Shown here piece after piece: positions 34,375-43,232 of a stretch of 59,473 bases of DNA. Location: NCBI RefSeq assembly GCF_004000805.1, contig NZ_BILY01000043.1:1-59473 (forward strand). Reading direction: 5' to 3'. Each line of letters starts with the position of its first letter. Positions within the stretch are counted from its first letter, which is position 1. Both the position numbers and the translations under genes were made by a program. Below the pieces are notes generated by a model. It searched no databases. It saw only the letters and a list, made by a program, of their open reading frames with translations, and was not told the DNA's origin. The stretch is from Paenibacillus glycanilyticus NBRC 16618. Its GTDB lineage: Bacteria > Bacillota > Bacilli > Paenibacillales > Paenibacillaceae.

Positions 34375-34707
34375 TTAACCTACGGTGTTGTAAGCCATAA
34401 TCCAGATCGAGCCTGCAATAATCGTGACCAGGATGACAAGACCGAAGATAAGCGCCATGACGTTGTAACGCGGCTTCTTCTCTTCGCGAAGATGCATGAA
34501 GAAGAAGAGCTGAACGACGAACTGCAATACCGCCATGATCAGAATAAAGATCAAAGTTGGCGTTTTGTCCATCAAATCGTTCAATACGACAACAAGCGGC
34601 AGAATCGTAAGCACAATGGAGATAACAAAACCGATGACATAGGATTTCATCGAGCCATGGGATTCATGCTCGTCATGCCCGTGTCCATGCGTGTTATGGT
34701 TGGCCAT
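34375..34707 (-). CDS. qoxD: Quinol oxidase subunit IV
   Basis: A 110-aa protein of the prokaryotic cytochrome oxidase subunit IV family. The His-rich N-terminus (NHNTHGHGHDEHESHG) is followed by three TM helices, with FFMHLREEKKPRYN before the last. It stabilises the oxidase complex. The gene starts 2 bases after qoxC stops, so expression is coupled. Confidence 0.93.
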   Translation of the reverse strand: MANHNTHGHGHDEHESHGSMKSYVIGFVISIVLTILPLVVVLNDLMDKTPTLIFILIMAVLQFVVQLFFFMHLREEKKPRYNVMALIFGLVILVTIIAGSIWIMAYNTVG

Positions 34708-34708
34708 C

Positions 34709-35335
34709 CTACATCACCCCCATCAAGTAAACGACCGTGAGGACGAAGATCCACACAACGTCAAGAAAGTGCCAGTACAAGCTTACAATGGTAACTTTGC
34801 GTTTGGTAACCGAATTGATACCGTGTTTGCCGATCTGAATCATCAGGCCGACCATCCAGCAAAGACCAACCGAAACGTGAAGTCCGTGAGTTCCTACCAA
34901 GGTGAAGAATGCGGACCAGTAACCGCTTGTACCGATCGTAACGCCTTCGTCGACCATTTTGATAAACTCGGATACTTCAAGGAAAATAAACGATGCGCCG
35001 AGAAGGGCCGTAATGATCAGCCAGCCGATCAGGCCTTTTTTGTTACCCTTATGCATTTGAAGAACAGCGATACCGCTGGTAAAGCTTGATGTTAACAAGA
35101 TAAACGTTTCGGCGATTACGCCAGGCATTTCGAACATCTCATGCGGCGTAGGACCGCCGTTTGTGCTGTTGTGCAGGACGGAGAACGTCGCGAACAGCGT
35201 ACCGAACAAGATAACGTCGGTTATAAGAAACATCCAGAAGCCAAGAACCTTAATCGATTCATGATCGTGATGATCATCATGGTGGCCGTGATCGTTATGA
35301 CCATGGCCGCCATGAGGCGTCACTGTGTGTGCCAT
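34709..35335 (-). CDS. qoxC: Quinol oxidase subunit III
   Basis: A 208-aa protein with five TM helices and the heme-copper subunit III features (FLEVSEFIKMVDEG, GTHGLHVSVGL). The N-terminus is His-rich, as in subunit IV. It does not bind redox metals but keeps proton uptake active. It begins directly after the qoxB stop, with AAAGGGGG as its ribosome site. Confidence 0.95.
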   Translation of the reverse strand: MAHTVTPHGGHGHNDHGHHDDHHDHESIKVLGFWMFLITDVILFGTLFATFSVLHNSTNGGPTPHEMFEMPGVIAETFILLTSSFTSGIAVLQMHKGNKKGLIGWLIITALLGASFIFLEVSEFIKMVDEGVTIGTSGYWSAFFTLVGTHGLHVSVGLCWMVGLMIQIGKHGINSVTKRKVTIVSLYWHFLDVVWIFVLTVVYLMGVM

Positions 35336-37312
35336 TTACCGTACCCCCTTTAATGCTGCTTCCGTACGTTCAATCTCGTCAACCGGAATGTAATAATCCG
35401 GGTCGTAATCGAAGGAACGGGCGAACAGGCAGCAAGCAACGCCGATCAGGCCAGGAACAATCATCCAAGTCCAGTGCCATACAAAGCCAAAGCCGGCGAT
35501 GAAGAAGAACACAGACATAATGAACGGAATACCCGAGTTTTTCGGCATATGAATCGGTTCCAGCGGACCAGGCGCTTTAGGCTGAATACCTTTCGCACGG
35601 CGCTGTTTCTCTTCCCACCATTCATCCGAGCTTGTAACCTCGGGAAGATGCGCGAAGTTGTACATTGGAGCCGGCGATGGAATCGACCATTCGAGCGTAC
35701 GGCCTTCGCCCCATGCGTCTCCGGATTTTTCTTTCTTCAGGAACTTGATGCTGTGCGCGATTTGCCACACTTGGAAAATAAAGCCCAGACCCATGATGAA
35801 GGCGCCCACCGTCGAAACGATGTTAAGCGGCTGCCAGCCAAGGTCGAAGTTGTATTCGTTGAAACGACGCGTCATACCCATCAGACCAAGCGCGTACTGC
35901 GGCATGAAGCAGACATAGAAGCCGATATTCCACAGCCAGAAAGCCCATTTGCCAAGGCCGTCATGCAGCTTGAAGCCGAACATTTTCGGCCACCAGTAGT
36001 ACAGGCCTGCGAAGTAACCAAATACAACGCCGCCGATGAGCACTTGGTGGAAGTGCGCAATCAGGAAGTAACTGTTATGGAACTGGAAGTCAGCAGGCGC
36101 AACCGAGAGCATAACCCCCGTCATACCGCCGACGACGAAACACGGTATAAAGGCAATGGTCCAGAGCATTGGCTGGCTGAAGGTGATCCTTCCTCGGAAC
36201 ATCGTAAACAGCCAGTTGAACACTTTTACACCGGTCGGTATGGCAATGAGCATCGTCGTAACCGCGAAGAACGCGTTGACGTCGGCGCCGGAGCCCATGG
36301 TGAAGAAGTGGTGAAGCCAAGTAAAGAACGAGAAGAAGCTGATCGACATAAGAGCGAATACCATGGATTTGTAGCCGAACAGTTTTTTCTTCGAGAAGGT
36401 GGATACGACATCCGAGAATACCCCGAAGGCCGGCAAAATAACGATATATACTTCCGGGTGACCCCACATCCATATTAAGTTGACGTACATCATCGGGTTG
36501 CCCCCGCCGTCAAGCGTGAAGAAATGAGCGCCCAAGTAACGGTCGATGAACAGAAGGAACAGCGTAACCGTCAGAATCGGGAATGCGAACATGATCGTAA
36601 TCGAAGACGACAATACGGACCAGGTGAACATCGGCATTTGCATCAGCTTCATGCCCGGCGCGCGCATCTTCAGGATGGTGACAACGAAGTTGATACCGGA
36701 CGCAAGGGAACCGATACCGGAGATCTGAATACCCCAAATATAGAAGTCTTGGCCGAGACCAGGACTGCCGGAAAGCTCGGACAGCGGCGGATAAGCCAGC
36801 CAGCCCGCATCAGGCGAACCCCCGATAACGAACGATACGTTGAACAGCATGGCGCCAAAGAAGAAGAGCCAGAAGCTGAGAGAGTTCAGGTAAGGGAACG
36901 CTACGTCGCGCGCGCCTATCTGGAGCGGCACAACGATATTGAATAAACCGAACATGAGAGGCATCGCCATGAACAAGATCATGATAACGCCGTGGGTTGT
37001 AAAGATCGCATTATAGTGGCCTGCATGCAGGAACTCTAATTGCGGAACGGCAAGCTGAGTACGGATCAGAAGGGCGTCTACGCCCCCGCGGAACAGCATG
37101 AGAAGCGCTGCGATAACGTACATAATACCGATTTTTTTATGATCGACGGTTGTCAGCCATTCGGTCCACAACCAGCGCCATTTTTTAAAGTAAGTCAGAG
37201 CAATGACGATCGCTACCATGGAAAGACCAATGGAAACCTGGGCACCCAGGATGAGCGGATCGCCGGTGATGAAAAAGTCATTCATCAGGAAATCCCAAAA
37301 TTCTTTAAACAT
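35336..37312 (-). CDS. qoxB: Quinol oxidase subunit I
   Basis: The catalytic subunit, which reduces oxygen to water and pumps protons. It is 658 aa, the usual QoxB length. Seen are the WGHPEVY motif (CuB His and cross-linked Tyr), HHFF (CuB ligands), FHNSYFLIAHFH (heme ligands) and about 14-15 helices. The N-terminal extension ahead of TM1 (TGDPLILGAQV) is typical of quinol oxidases. AAAGGAG is 7 bases before the ATG. Confidence 0.97.
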   Translation of the reverse strand: MFKEFWDFLMNDFFITGDPLILGAQVSIGLSMVAIVIALTYFKKWRWLWTEWLTTVDHKKIGIMYVIAALLMLFRGGVDALLIRTQLAVPQLEFLHAGHYNAIFTTHGVIMILFMAMPLMFGLFNIVVPLQIGARDVAFPYLNSLSFWLFFFGAMLFNVSFVIGGSPDAGWLAYPPLSELSGSPGLGQDFYIWGIQISGIGSLASGINFVVTILKMRAPGMKLMQMPMFTWSVLSSSITIMFAFPILTVTLFLLFIDRYLGAHFFTLDGGGNPMMYVNLIWMWGHPEVYIVILPAFGVFSDVVSTFSKKKLFGYKSMVFALMSISFFSFFTWLHHFFTMGSGADVNAFFAVTTMLIAIPTGVKVFNWLFTMFRGRITFSQPMLWTIAFIPCFVVGGMTGVMLSVAPADFQFHNSYFLIAHFHQVLIGGVVFGYFAGLYYWWPKMFGFKLHDGLGKWAFWLWNIGFYVCFMPQYALGLMGMTRRFNEYNFDLGWQPLNIVSTVGAFIMGLGFIFQVWQIAHSIKFLKKEKSGDAWGEGRTLEWSIPSPAPMYNFAHLPEVTSSDEWWEEKQRRAKGIQPKAPGPLEPIHMPKNSGIPFIMSVFFFIAGFGFVWHWTWMIVPGLIGVACCLFARSFDYDPDYYIPVDEIERTEAALKGVR

Positions 37313-37333
37313 AGTGCATCTCCTTTCCTTACA

Positions 37334-38287
37334 TTATGATTTAGCTTCATCAGTAGTGGTAGGCGACTGCGTGTCATGCCCGCCCTCTGCATCATGAACA
37401 GGTCCTGATTTCTTTCCGGAGTTCGGAGCGTCAATACCGTTCGGGCCAACATATTGCATAACGACTTGATCGAACAGGCCTTTAGGGAATGCCGAGAAGG
37501 TTTGTTGCTCGGACGAACCCGGCAGCTTCAACTCTTTGAAGCCTTCTTCGGTAAGAGCAGGCGAAGTTTGTTTCACGCTGTCTACCCAAGCACGGTAATC
37601 CGCATCGGAAGTTGATTTGACGTTAAACGTCATTTTCGCGAATTGCTCGCCCGTGAAGTTTGCGCCCATTCCAAGGAAGTCGCCAACCTCGTCAGCTTGC
37701 AAATACAAGGTCATAGCCATGCCGCTCATCGCGTAAATCTGGCCGCCGAGCTGCGGAATCCAGAAGGAGTTCATCGCTTGGTCCGCCGTTACGCGGAAGC
37801 GAATCGGCGTATCCTCCGGAATTTGAAGATAGTTAACCGTGGAAATGCCTTCATCCGGATAAGTGAAAAGCCATTTCCAGTCGAGCGATGTTGCTTCGAT
37901 TGTAATCGGCTGTTTAGCCGACTCAAGCGGTTTGCTTGGCTCGAGATCATACGTGTATTTGATCGTCACCGTCGCCAGAATAGCGATAATGATAATAGGG
38001 ATCGCCCACCAAATGGTCTCCAGCTTTGTGCTGTGCTCCCAGTTAGGCTGGTAGCCTGCTTTGTTATCTTTCTTATCGCGGTAACGCCATACGATAATCG
38101 CAGTCAGGATCAGGACCGGAACGAGAATGATCGCACACAGCCAGACAGTGATCCAGATAAGATCTTTTTGCGATTCGCCGATTGGCCCCTTAGGATCGAG
38201 GACAACGTATTGGTCGCTGCAGCCGGACAGCATAACGGCTATCAGCATAATCATCAACGGAACCAGAAAGCGAATGTACTTTCTCAT
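37334..38287 (-). CDS. qoxA: Quinol oxidase subunit II (lipoprotein)
   Basis: A 317-aa lipoprotein (lipobox LSGC) with two TM helices and an outer cupredoxin domain. The only cysteines are the lipobox Cys and one in TM1, so the CuA site needed to accept electrons from cytochrome c is absent. WKWLFTYPDEGISTVNYL and GANFTGEQFA match QoxA. The operon thus encodes an aa3-type menaquinol oxidase. The ATG at 38287 has GAGGAG 12 bases upstream; a longer frame to 38323 lacks one. Confidence 0.95.
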   Translation of the reverse strand: MRKYIRFLVPLMIMLIAVMLSGCSDQYVVLDPKGPIGESQKDLIWITVWLCAIILVPVLILTAIIVWRYRDKKDNKAGYQPNWEHSTKLETIWWAIPIIIIAILATVTIKYTYDLEPSKPLESAKQPITIEATSLDWKWLFTYPDEGISTVNYLQIPEDTPIRFRVTADQAMNSFWIPQLGGQIYAMSGMAMTLYLQADEVGDFLGMGANFTGEQFAKMTFNVKSTSDADYRAWVDSVKQTSPALTEEGFKELKLPGSSEQQTFSAFPKGLFDQVVMQYVGPNGIDAPNSGKKSGPVHDAEGGHDTQSPTTTDEAKS

Positions 38288-38445
38288 GATTTGTTTCAAC
38301 TCCTCAATATTGCTTCTTGTCATTAAGATTAGCAGAAGTCGCTCAAAATAACTGCTGGCTTAACAATTACGACAACAATTCGTCTTTTTTCTGTAAAAGA
38401 AAGTTCACTATATTGACAACTGTACCTTTTTTCCTTGGAAATAAA

Positions 38446-38494
38446 ACACAAAAAAGCCGCCTCCCGTCAATATTGACGGAAAGGCGGCTTTTTA
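38446..38494. terminator. Bidirectional terminator upstream of qoxA
   Basis: aaaaagccgcct(c)ccgtc-aatatt-gacgg(aa)aggcggcttttt is nearly symmetric. It ends the 38510-38818 minus-strand gene just before the qox promoter region. Confidence 0.88.
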
Positions 38495-38509
38495 AAAGCG
38501 AATTTGGCT

Positions 38510-38818
38510 TTACAAAATCGGATTGGATGGATCATCGTTTTGTTCGTCTTCTTTTGCCTGATGGATTCTTGCATGGACCAGACCGATAGCTGTGCCGATC
38601 GTATAAATAAATACGCTGCCAACAAGGCAACCTACGCCAATCATCAAAGTTGTATTCTTATCGCTAAAGTGGCTGATTTTGATTAGGCATAACAACACAC
38701 CTACTGTCAAACATGTCCATGCAAATATAGTCATTAGAGTAACAAGACGTTTCACGCTAGCAGCTGTTACTTCCGAATCCGACTTTACATTGCTTACCGT
38801 TGCAGTTTTCGTAGCCAT
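38510..38818 (-). CDS. Small two-helix membrane protein of unknown function
   Basis: A 102-aa protein with a Ser/Thr/Val-rich N-terminus, two TM helices (about 27-48 and 61-80) and a charged C-terminal tail (HARIHQAKEDEQNDDP). There is no family match. The ATG at 38818 has GGGAGTG 8 bases upstream. It forms a single-gene unit upstream of qoxA, on the same strand but separated by a terminator. Confidence 0.72.
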   Translation of the reverse strand: MATKTATVSNVKSDSEVTAASVKRLVTLMTIFAWTCLTVGVLLCLIKISHFSDKNTTLMIGVGCLVGSVFIYTIGTAIGLVHARIHQAKEDEQNDDPSNPIL

Positions 38819-38945
38819 CTGAAACACTCCCATAAAGTTTGTAAGTGCTTACTTCTTGGTTCTACTATACCACAGTATATGACGTTTGTTCAAAGAAATT
38901 TCACTTTTTGATCATATTTCGGACAAATTTGTATTCCAGGACATG

Positions 38946-41039
38946 CTAATTCTTCCACCAGCGCTTCAAATCATTCCACCAGGTTCGGCTGTTATCCTTG
39001 ATCGCGTTGTCCGCAGGGGCATCTTTCGCCGCAGGTCCGCCGCAAACCTCGGTAGGCTCCGTGCCCGCCACAAAGGACTCAAGCCGTTTGCTCGCGCAGG
39101 AGGCTGCTGCTAGTTTGCCGCTCGCCGGATCAACGTATACGTTAACAACGCCGTCCGGAATCGGAAAGATCTTAGGCGGTATGGCAGATAGCGCCTGCTC
39201 GGTAAACTGGGCGAAGATTGGAGCAGCGCGGTGCGCTTCGGTCACGGTCAGCTTGCGGTTCTTGTCATACCCTACCCAGACGGCGGTCGCCAGCTCCGGG
39301 GTATAGCCGACCAGCCAGGCATCCGTTGAGGTGGTTCCCGTCTTGCCGGCAACCGGTCTTTTAATAATGGAAGAAACCCGGTTAGCCGTGCCGCCTCCTT
39401 CGAACACGCTCTCCATTAGACTGGTCATCACGTAAGCTTCGGCAGGATTAATAACCTGTTCTTCGTGATGCTCCGCTTCATATATAATGTGTCCGTTCTT
39501 ATCGGTGATGCGCAGGATCGCAACAGGCTCTACCTTTACGCCGCCGTTTGCGATAACGGAGAATGCGGAGGCCATCTCCAGCGGACTAACCGGGAAGGTG
39601 CCAAGCGCCAGGGAAGGAACCGGGTTCATCGGGCTTGTAATGCCCAGCTTGCGTGCCGTCTCGATTACGCGGTCGGCGCCCACCGTCATAATGGTGTTCA
39701 CGGCGTATATGTTATCCGAGCTCGCAATCGCCGTGCGCATATCAATGAAGTCGTTAAAGTATTTGTCGTTATAGTTATGCGGCTCATACTTTTTTCGTCC
39801 TTCATCGTAGGTAAAGGCGGTTGGCTCGCTCTTGAACCGGGTGACCGGCGTCATAAAGCCGCTGTGCAGCGCCGTCAAATACAGCACCGGCTTGAACGAG
39901 GATCCGGGCTGTCGGGTTTCGGCAAGCGCCCGGTTGAACTGATTCGTCTTATAGTCGCGTCCGCCGACCATTGCTTTTATATACCCGTTGCGCGGGTCAA
40001 TAGAAACAAGCGCCGCCTGCTGCTCTTCGCTGCCGGCAAGGCCGTTCTTGACGGCATCCTCAGCGGCGCGCTGCGCGGCAGAGTCCAGCGTGGTATAGAT
40101 CGTAACGCCGCCTTCATTAAATAGCTGCTCATTGATGCCCAGCTTGTCGACGGCTATGTAACGGATATAATCACGGAAATAGGGAGCAAAACCCGCCTGC
40201 TCGCCGGAGCCTAGCGGCTGGAAGTTCAGGACTTCCTTATAAGCCGCGTCGGCTTGCTCCTGCGTAATGTCGCCGGATTCGGTCATGGCATGCAGGATGT
40301 TCAACTGCCGGTCTTTCGCGTTTTTCATATCCATAAACGGCGAGTAGTATTTGGGTCCCTTCGGAATGCCGGCCAGCATCGCGCTTTCCGCAAGCGTTAA
40401 CTGCGAAGCATGCTTTTTGAAATACAGCTGGGAAGCCGCTTCAATTCCGTAGGCGCCATGACCGTAATAGATCTGATTCAGGTAAAGGCTCAGAATCTCA
40501 TCCTTGGAGTAATTCATCTCCAGCTGGACCGTATACATGGCTTCCTTCAGCTTGCGCTGCCATGTCTTCTCGTGAGTGAGATACAGGTTGCGGGCGAGCT
40601 GCTGCGTCAGCGTGCTGGCTCCCTGCTTGGCCGACATGGTCTCCACGTTGACCAGAACGGCACGGGCCATTCCTTTCATATCAAACCCTTTGTGCTCGTA
40701 GAAGCGGTGGTCTTCGATCGCCAGAGTCGCCTCCACCAGGTAAGGGGAAATTTCTTTGAGCGGTACGGAGCTGCGATTCTCTCCGGTATGGAACGTATCG
40801 ATTACCTGCCCCTGCAGATCAAGCATGCGGGAGGATTGGCTAATCGAAGTAACCGGAAGAGATTGAAACTTTAAATAGAGGAGCATGGACACGATGCCAA
40901 GCACGACGACAGCGGAAACGGCTGCGGTTAAGCGCAGGCTTTTTTTGAACCTCATAACATGAGGAAGAAAACGTTCGGTTATAATAGGAAAAGCATATTT
41001 GCGGCGCGGCTTGCCCGGCCTGATCTGCTGCTTCTTCAT
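38946..41039 (-). CDS. Class A penicillin-binding protein (PBP2d/PbpG-like)
   Basis: A 697-aa bifunctional wall synthase. One N-terminal TM helix (about 35-57) is followed by the GT51 glycosyltransferase with catalytic EDHRFYEHKG and ASTLTQQLARN, then a transpeptidase with SSFK, SDN and KTGTTS. It polymerises and cross-links peptidoglycan. Position beside speE matches B. subtilis pbpG, which acts in spore wall synthesis, so the same role is plausible but not shown. AAGGGAGC precedes the ATG. Confidence 0.94.
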   Translation of the reverse strand: MKKQQIRPGKPRRKYAFPIITERFLPHVMRFKKSLRLTAAVSAVVVLGIVSMLLYLKFQSLPVTSISQSSRMLDLQGQVIDTFHTGENRSSVPLKEISPYLVEATLAIEDHRFYEHKGFDMKGMARAVLVNVETMSAKQGASTLTQQLARNLYLTHEKTWQRKLKEAMYTVQLEMNYSKDEILSLYLNQIYYGHGAYGIEAASQLYFKKHASQLTLAESAMLAGIPKGPKYYSPFMDMKNAKDRQLNILHAMTESGDITQEQADAAYKEVLNFQPLGSGEQAGFAPYFRDYIRYIAVDKLGINEQLFNEGGVTIYTTLDSAAQRAAEDAVKNGLAGSEEQQAALVSIDPRNGYIKAMVGGRDYKTNQFNRALAETRQPGSSFKPVLYLTALHSGFMTPVTRFKSEPTAFTYDEGRKKYEPHNYNDKYFNDFIDMRTAIASSDNIYAVNTIMTVGADRVIETARKLGITSPMNPVPSLALGTFPVSPLEMASAFSVIANGGVKVEPVAILRITDKNGHIIYEAEHHEEQVINPAEAYVMTSLMESVFEGGGTANRVSSIIKRPVAGKTGTTSTDAWLVGYTPELATAVWVGYDKNRKLTVTEAHRAAPIFAQFTEQALSAIPPKIFPIPDGVVNVYVDPASGKLAAASCASKRLESFVAGTEPTEVCGGPAAKDAPADNAIKDNSRTWWNDLKRWWKN

Positions 41040-41190
41040 GATGGTGCTCCCTTCGCAAGAACGACCTTTTCCTTAGTATGGAAAAACGCGGGGGCCGATA
41101 TTCATGGAAGCGAGCAGAAAAGGTTGATTTTTCGCCCCGAACTACTATAATACATGGTGAACCATTGACGGAAAGAAGGGATTTATCGAA

Positions 41191-42018
41191 ATGGAATTGT
41201 GGTATACGGAAAAACAAACCGAGAACTTCGGCATTACGGCGAAGATTACAAAGACGTATGTAAATGAACAAACTGAGTTTCAACAGCTCGATATGATCGA
41301 AACGGAAGAATTCGGCACCATGCTGGTTCTTGACGGTATGGTCATGACTACGGTTAAAGATGAGTTCGTGTATCACGAAATGGTAGCCCATCCGGTACTC
41401 TTCACGCATCCGAACCCGGAGCATGTGCTCGTAGTAGGCGGCGGCGACGGCGGCGTAATCCGTGAAATTATGAAGCATCCGAAAGTGAAGAAAGCCGTTC
41501 TCGTTGATATCGACGGCAAGGTTATCGAGTATTCGAAGAAATACCTGCCGACTATCGCAGGCGAGCTGGACAACCCTCGCGTTGAAGTGCTCGTAAATGA
41601 CGGCTTCATGCATATTCATGATCATAAAAATACTTACGATGTCATCATGGTGGACTCCACGGAGCCGGTTGGCCCAGCGGCTAACCTGTTCACGCGCGGC
41701 TTCTACCAAGGCATCTACGAAGCGCTGAAGGAAGACGGCATCTTCGTGGCTCAAACCGACAACCCTTGGTTCAAGGCCGATCTGATTCAAAGCGTAAACA
41801 AAGACGTGAAGGAAGTATTCCCGATCGTTCGCGTATACGGCGCTAACATCCCGACTTACCCAAGCGGTCTGTGGACCTTTACAATGGGCAGCAAGAAGTA
41901 CGATCCGCTTGAAGTGGACGAAGCTTCCATCGCTGATATCCCGACGAAGTACTACACTCCGCGCCTTCACAAAGCGGCATTTGTTCTGCCTAAATTTGTT
42001 GAAGATCTCGTGAAGTAA
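41191..42018 (+). CDS. speE: Spermidine synthase
   Basis: Transfers an aminopropyl group from decarboxylated SAM to putrescine. The 275-aa enzyme has the SAM-type motif VVGGGDGGVIRE, acidic loops binding the amines (VDSTEPVGPA, QTDNPWF) and the N-terminal beta hairpin domain. ATG at 41191 with GAAAGAAGGG upstream. It diverges from the PBP gene across 150 bases. speB, its usual partner, is not next to it. Confidence 0.97.
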   Translation: MELWYTEKQTENFGITAKITKTYVNEQTEFQQLDMIETEEFGTMLVLDGMVMTTVKDEFVYHEMVAHPVLFTHPNPEHVLVVGGGDGGVIREIMKHPKVKKAVLVDIDGKVIEYSKKYLPTIAGELDNPRVEVLVNDGFMHIHDHKNTYDVIMVDSTEPVGPAANLFTRGFYQGIYEALKEDGIFVAQTDNPWFKADLIQSVNKDVKEVFPIVRVYGANIPTYPSGLWTFTMGSKKYDPLEVDEASIADIPTKYYTPRLHKAAFVLPKFVEDLVK

Positions 42019-42042
42019 TATTTAATAGTAACGTTTCATGCG

Positions 42043-42098
42043 AAGAGACGACCTTCTTCCGCGGCTTTCAATAAGCTGCGAATTAGGCGTCTCTTTTT
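42043..42098 (+). terminator. Terminator after speE
   Basis: An outer stem aagagacg / cgtctctt holds an inner hairpin (gcggctt / aagctgc), followed by TTTTTATTTTT. Confidence 0.85.
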
Positions 42099-42172
42099 AT
42101 TTTTAAGGCGCTGCTGGTGTAGAATACGTAGTGAAGATCTTTGATGCAGGAGCTAAAAGGAGTGGACGGTAT

Positions 42173-42706
42173 ATGGAGCAGGAGCAGACGGAGCGCATCT
42201 ATTCATTCCCGCCGGTCATTGACGAGCGGGCTCGCGTATTGGTGCTGGGTACGGCGCCAAGCGTGAAATCGCTGGAGCACCGGCAGTTCTACGGTCATCC
42301 GCGCAATTATTTTTGGGGAATGGTGTATGGCTTGTTTGGCGCGGGAGCACCGGATGAGGATTACGGGAAGCGTCTTGCTTTTTTGCAGGACCATCATATG
42401 GCCGTGTTTGACGTCATCAAGTCCTGCGAACGGCCCGGCAGCCTTGACGTAAACATCAAGAACGAGGAGCCCAATGATCTGCCGGCTTTGGCGGGCAAGT
42501 ATCCGGGACTGAAATGCTTTGCTTTTAATGGAAGCAAGGCATACGATACGTTCCGTAAATATTTCCGCGATCATCCGGCACTGCAGCATCTTACCCTTTT
42601 GAAACTGCCTTCGACAAGTCCCATTCCTACGCAGAAGATGCGCAATCTGGAGGACCGGATCGGAGCTTGGAAAGCAATTGTTCCGTACTTGGAGTTACCG
42701 GAATAG
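42173..42706 (+). CDS. DNA-deoxyinosine (hypoxanthine) glycosylase, UDG superfamily
   Basis: Removes hypoxanthine, a deamination product of adenine, from DNA. The 177-aa protein has the family 6 signature LGTAPSVKSLEHRQFYGHPRNYFW and the C-terminal LPSTSPIPT, which fills the place of the uracil-glycosylase HPSP loop. ATG at 42173 with AAAGGAG upstream; the frame extends 14 codons further without a ribosome site. Confidence 0.9.
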   Translation: MEQEQTERIYSFPPVIDERARVLVLGTAPSVKSLEHRQFYGHPRNYFWGMVYGLFGAGAPDEDYGKRLAFLQDHHMAVFDVIKSCERPGSLDVNIKNEEPNDLPALAGKYPGLKCFAFNGSKAYDTFRKYFRDHPALQHLTLLKLPSTSPIPTQKMRNLEDRIGAWKAIVPYLELPE

Positions 42707-42785
42707 CGCGCAATCGTTGAAATTAAGGGGCTTCCTGTATATAGTAGTAACATACGAGAAGACTGGAGATATAGGAGCTTTTGCG

Positions 42786-43232
42786 ATGCAAGACAGAATG
42801 GCGGTTACAATTACGCTGACAAGCACCCAGGATGGGGAGTCCGTCGTACATACGTATTCAGGGGAATGGTTCCGGAAGGAACGGACGGTTTATATCCGGT
42901 ACGAAGAGCCGGTGGAGGGAAGTGCTTCTCCCATCAGGACCCTTGTGCGTTACCGGAAGGACGAGCTGTTGATCACGCGCCGGGGCGTCGTGGAATCGGA
43001 GCAGCTGTTCGTGCCCGGAGAAATGCGAAGAAGCGGCTACTACCGCTCTCCCTATACATCGTTCCAGATGGAGACGGCAACCGCATTTATTGAACTCAAG
43101 GGAGAGGGCGGCGAGAAGCAGGCTTCCGCAGAACCGCCATGCGCGATTGAATGGCAGTATGAACTATGGATGAATGAACATTTATCGGGCCGGTTCCTGA
43201 ACCGGCTCCATATACAGGAGGAGAAACAATGA
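42786..43232 (+). CDS. ywiB: DUF1934 family protein, YwiB-like
   Basis: A 148-aa calycin-like beta-barrel protein. The strand pattern (AVTITLTSTQDGE, YIRYEEP, TLVRYRKDELLITRRG, YELWMNEHLSGRFLNRLHI) and the place directly before argS match YwiB. Function is not known. ATG at 42786 with AGGAG 8 bases upstream. The stop overlaps the argS start (ATGA), so translation is coupled. Confidence 0.9.
   Translation: MQDRMAVTITLTSTQDGESVVHTYSGEWFRKERTVYIRYEEPVEGSASPIRTLVRYRKDELLITRRGVVESEQLFVPGEMRRSGYYRSPYTSFQMETATAFIELKGEGGEKQASAEPPCAIEWQYELWMNEHLSGRFLNRLHIQEEKQ

Noticed and set aside
34375..38287. Cytochrome c oxidase (cta) instead of quinol oxidase
   Set aside because: Subunit II lacks the CuA cysteines and any cytochrome c domain, so electrons must come from quinol.
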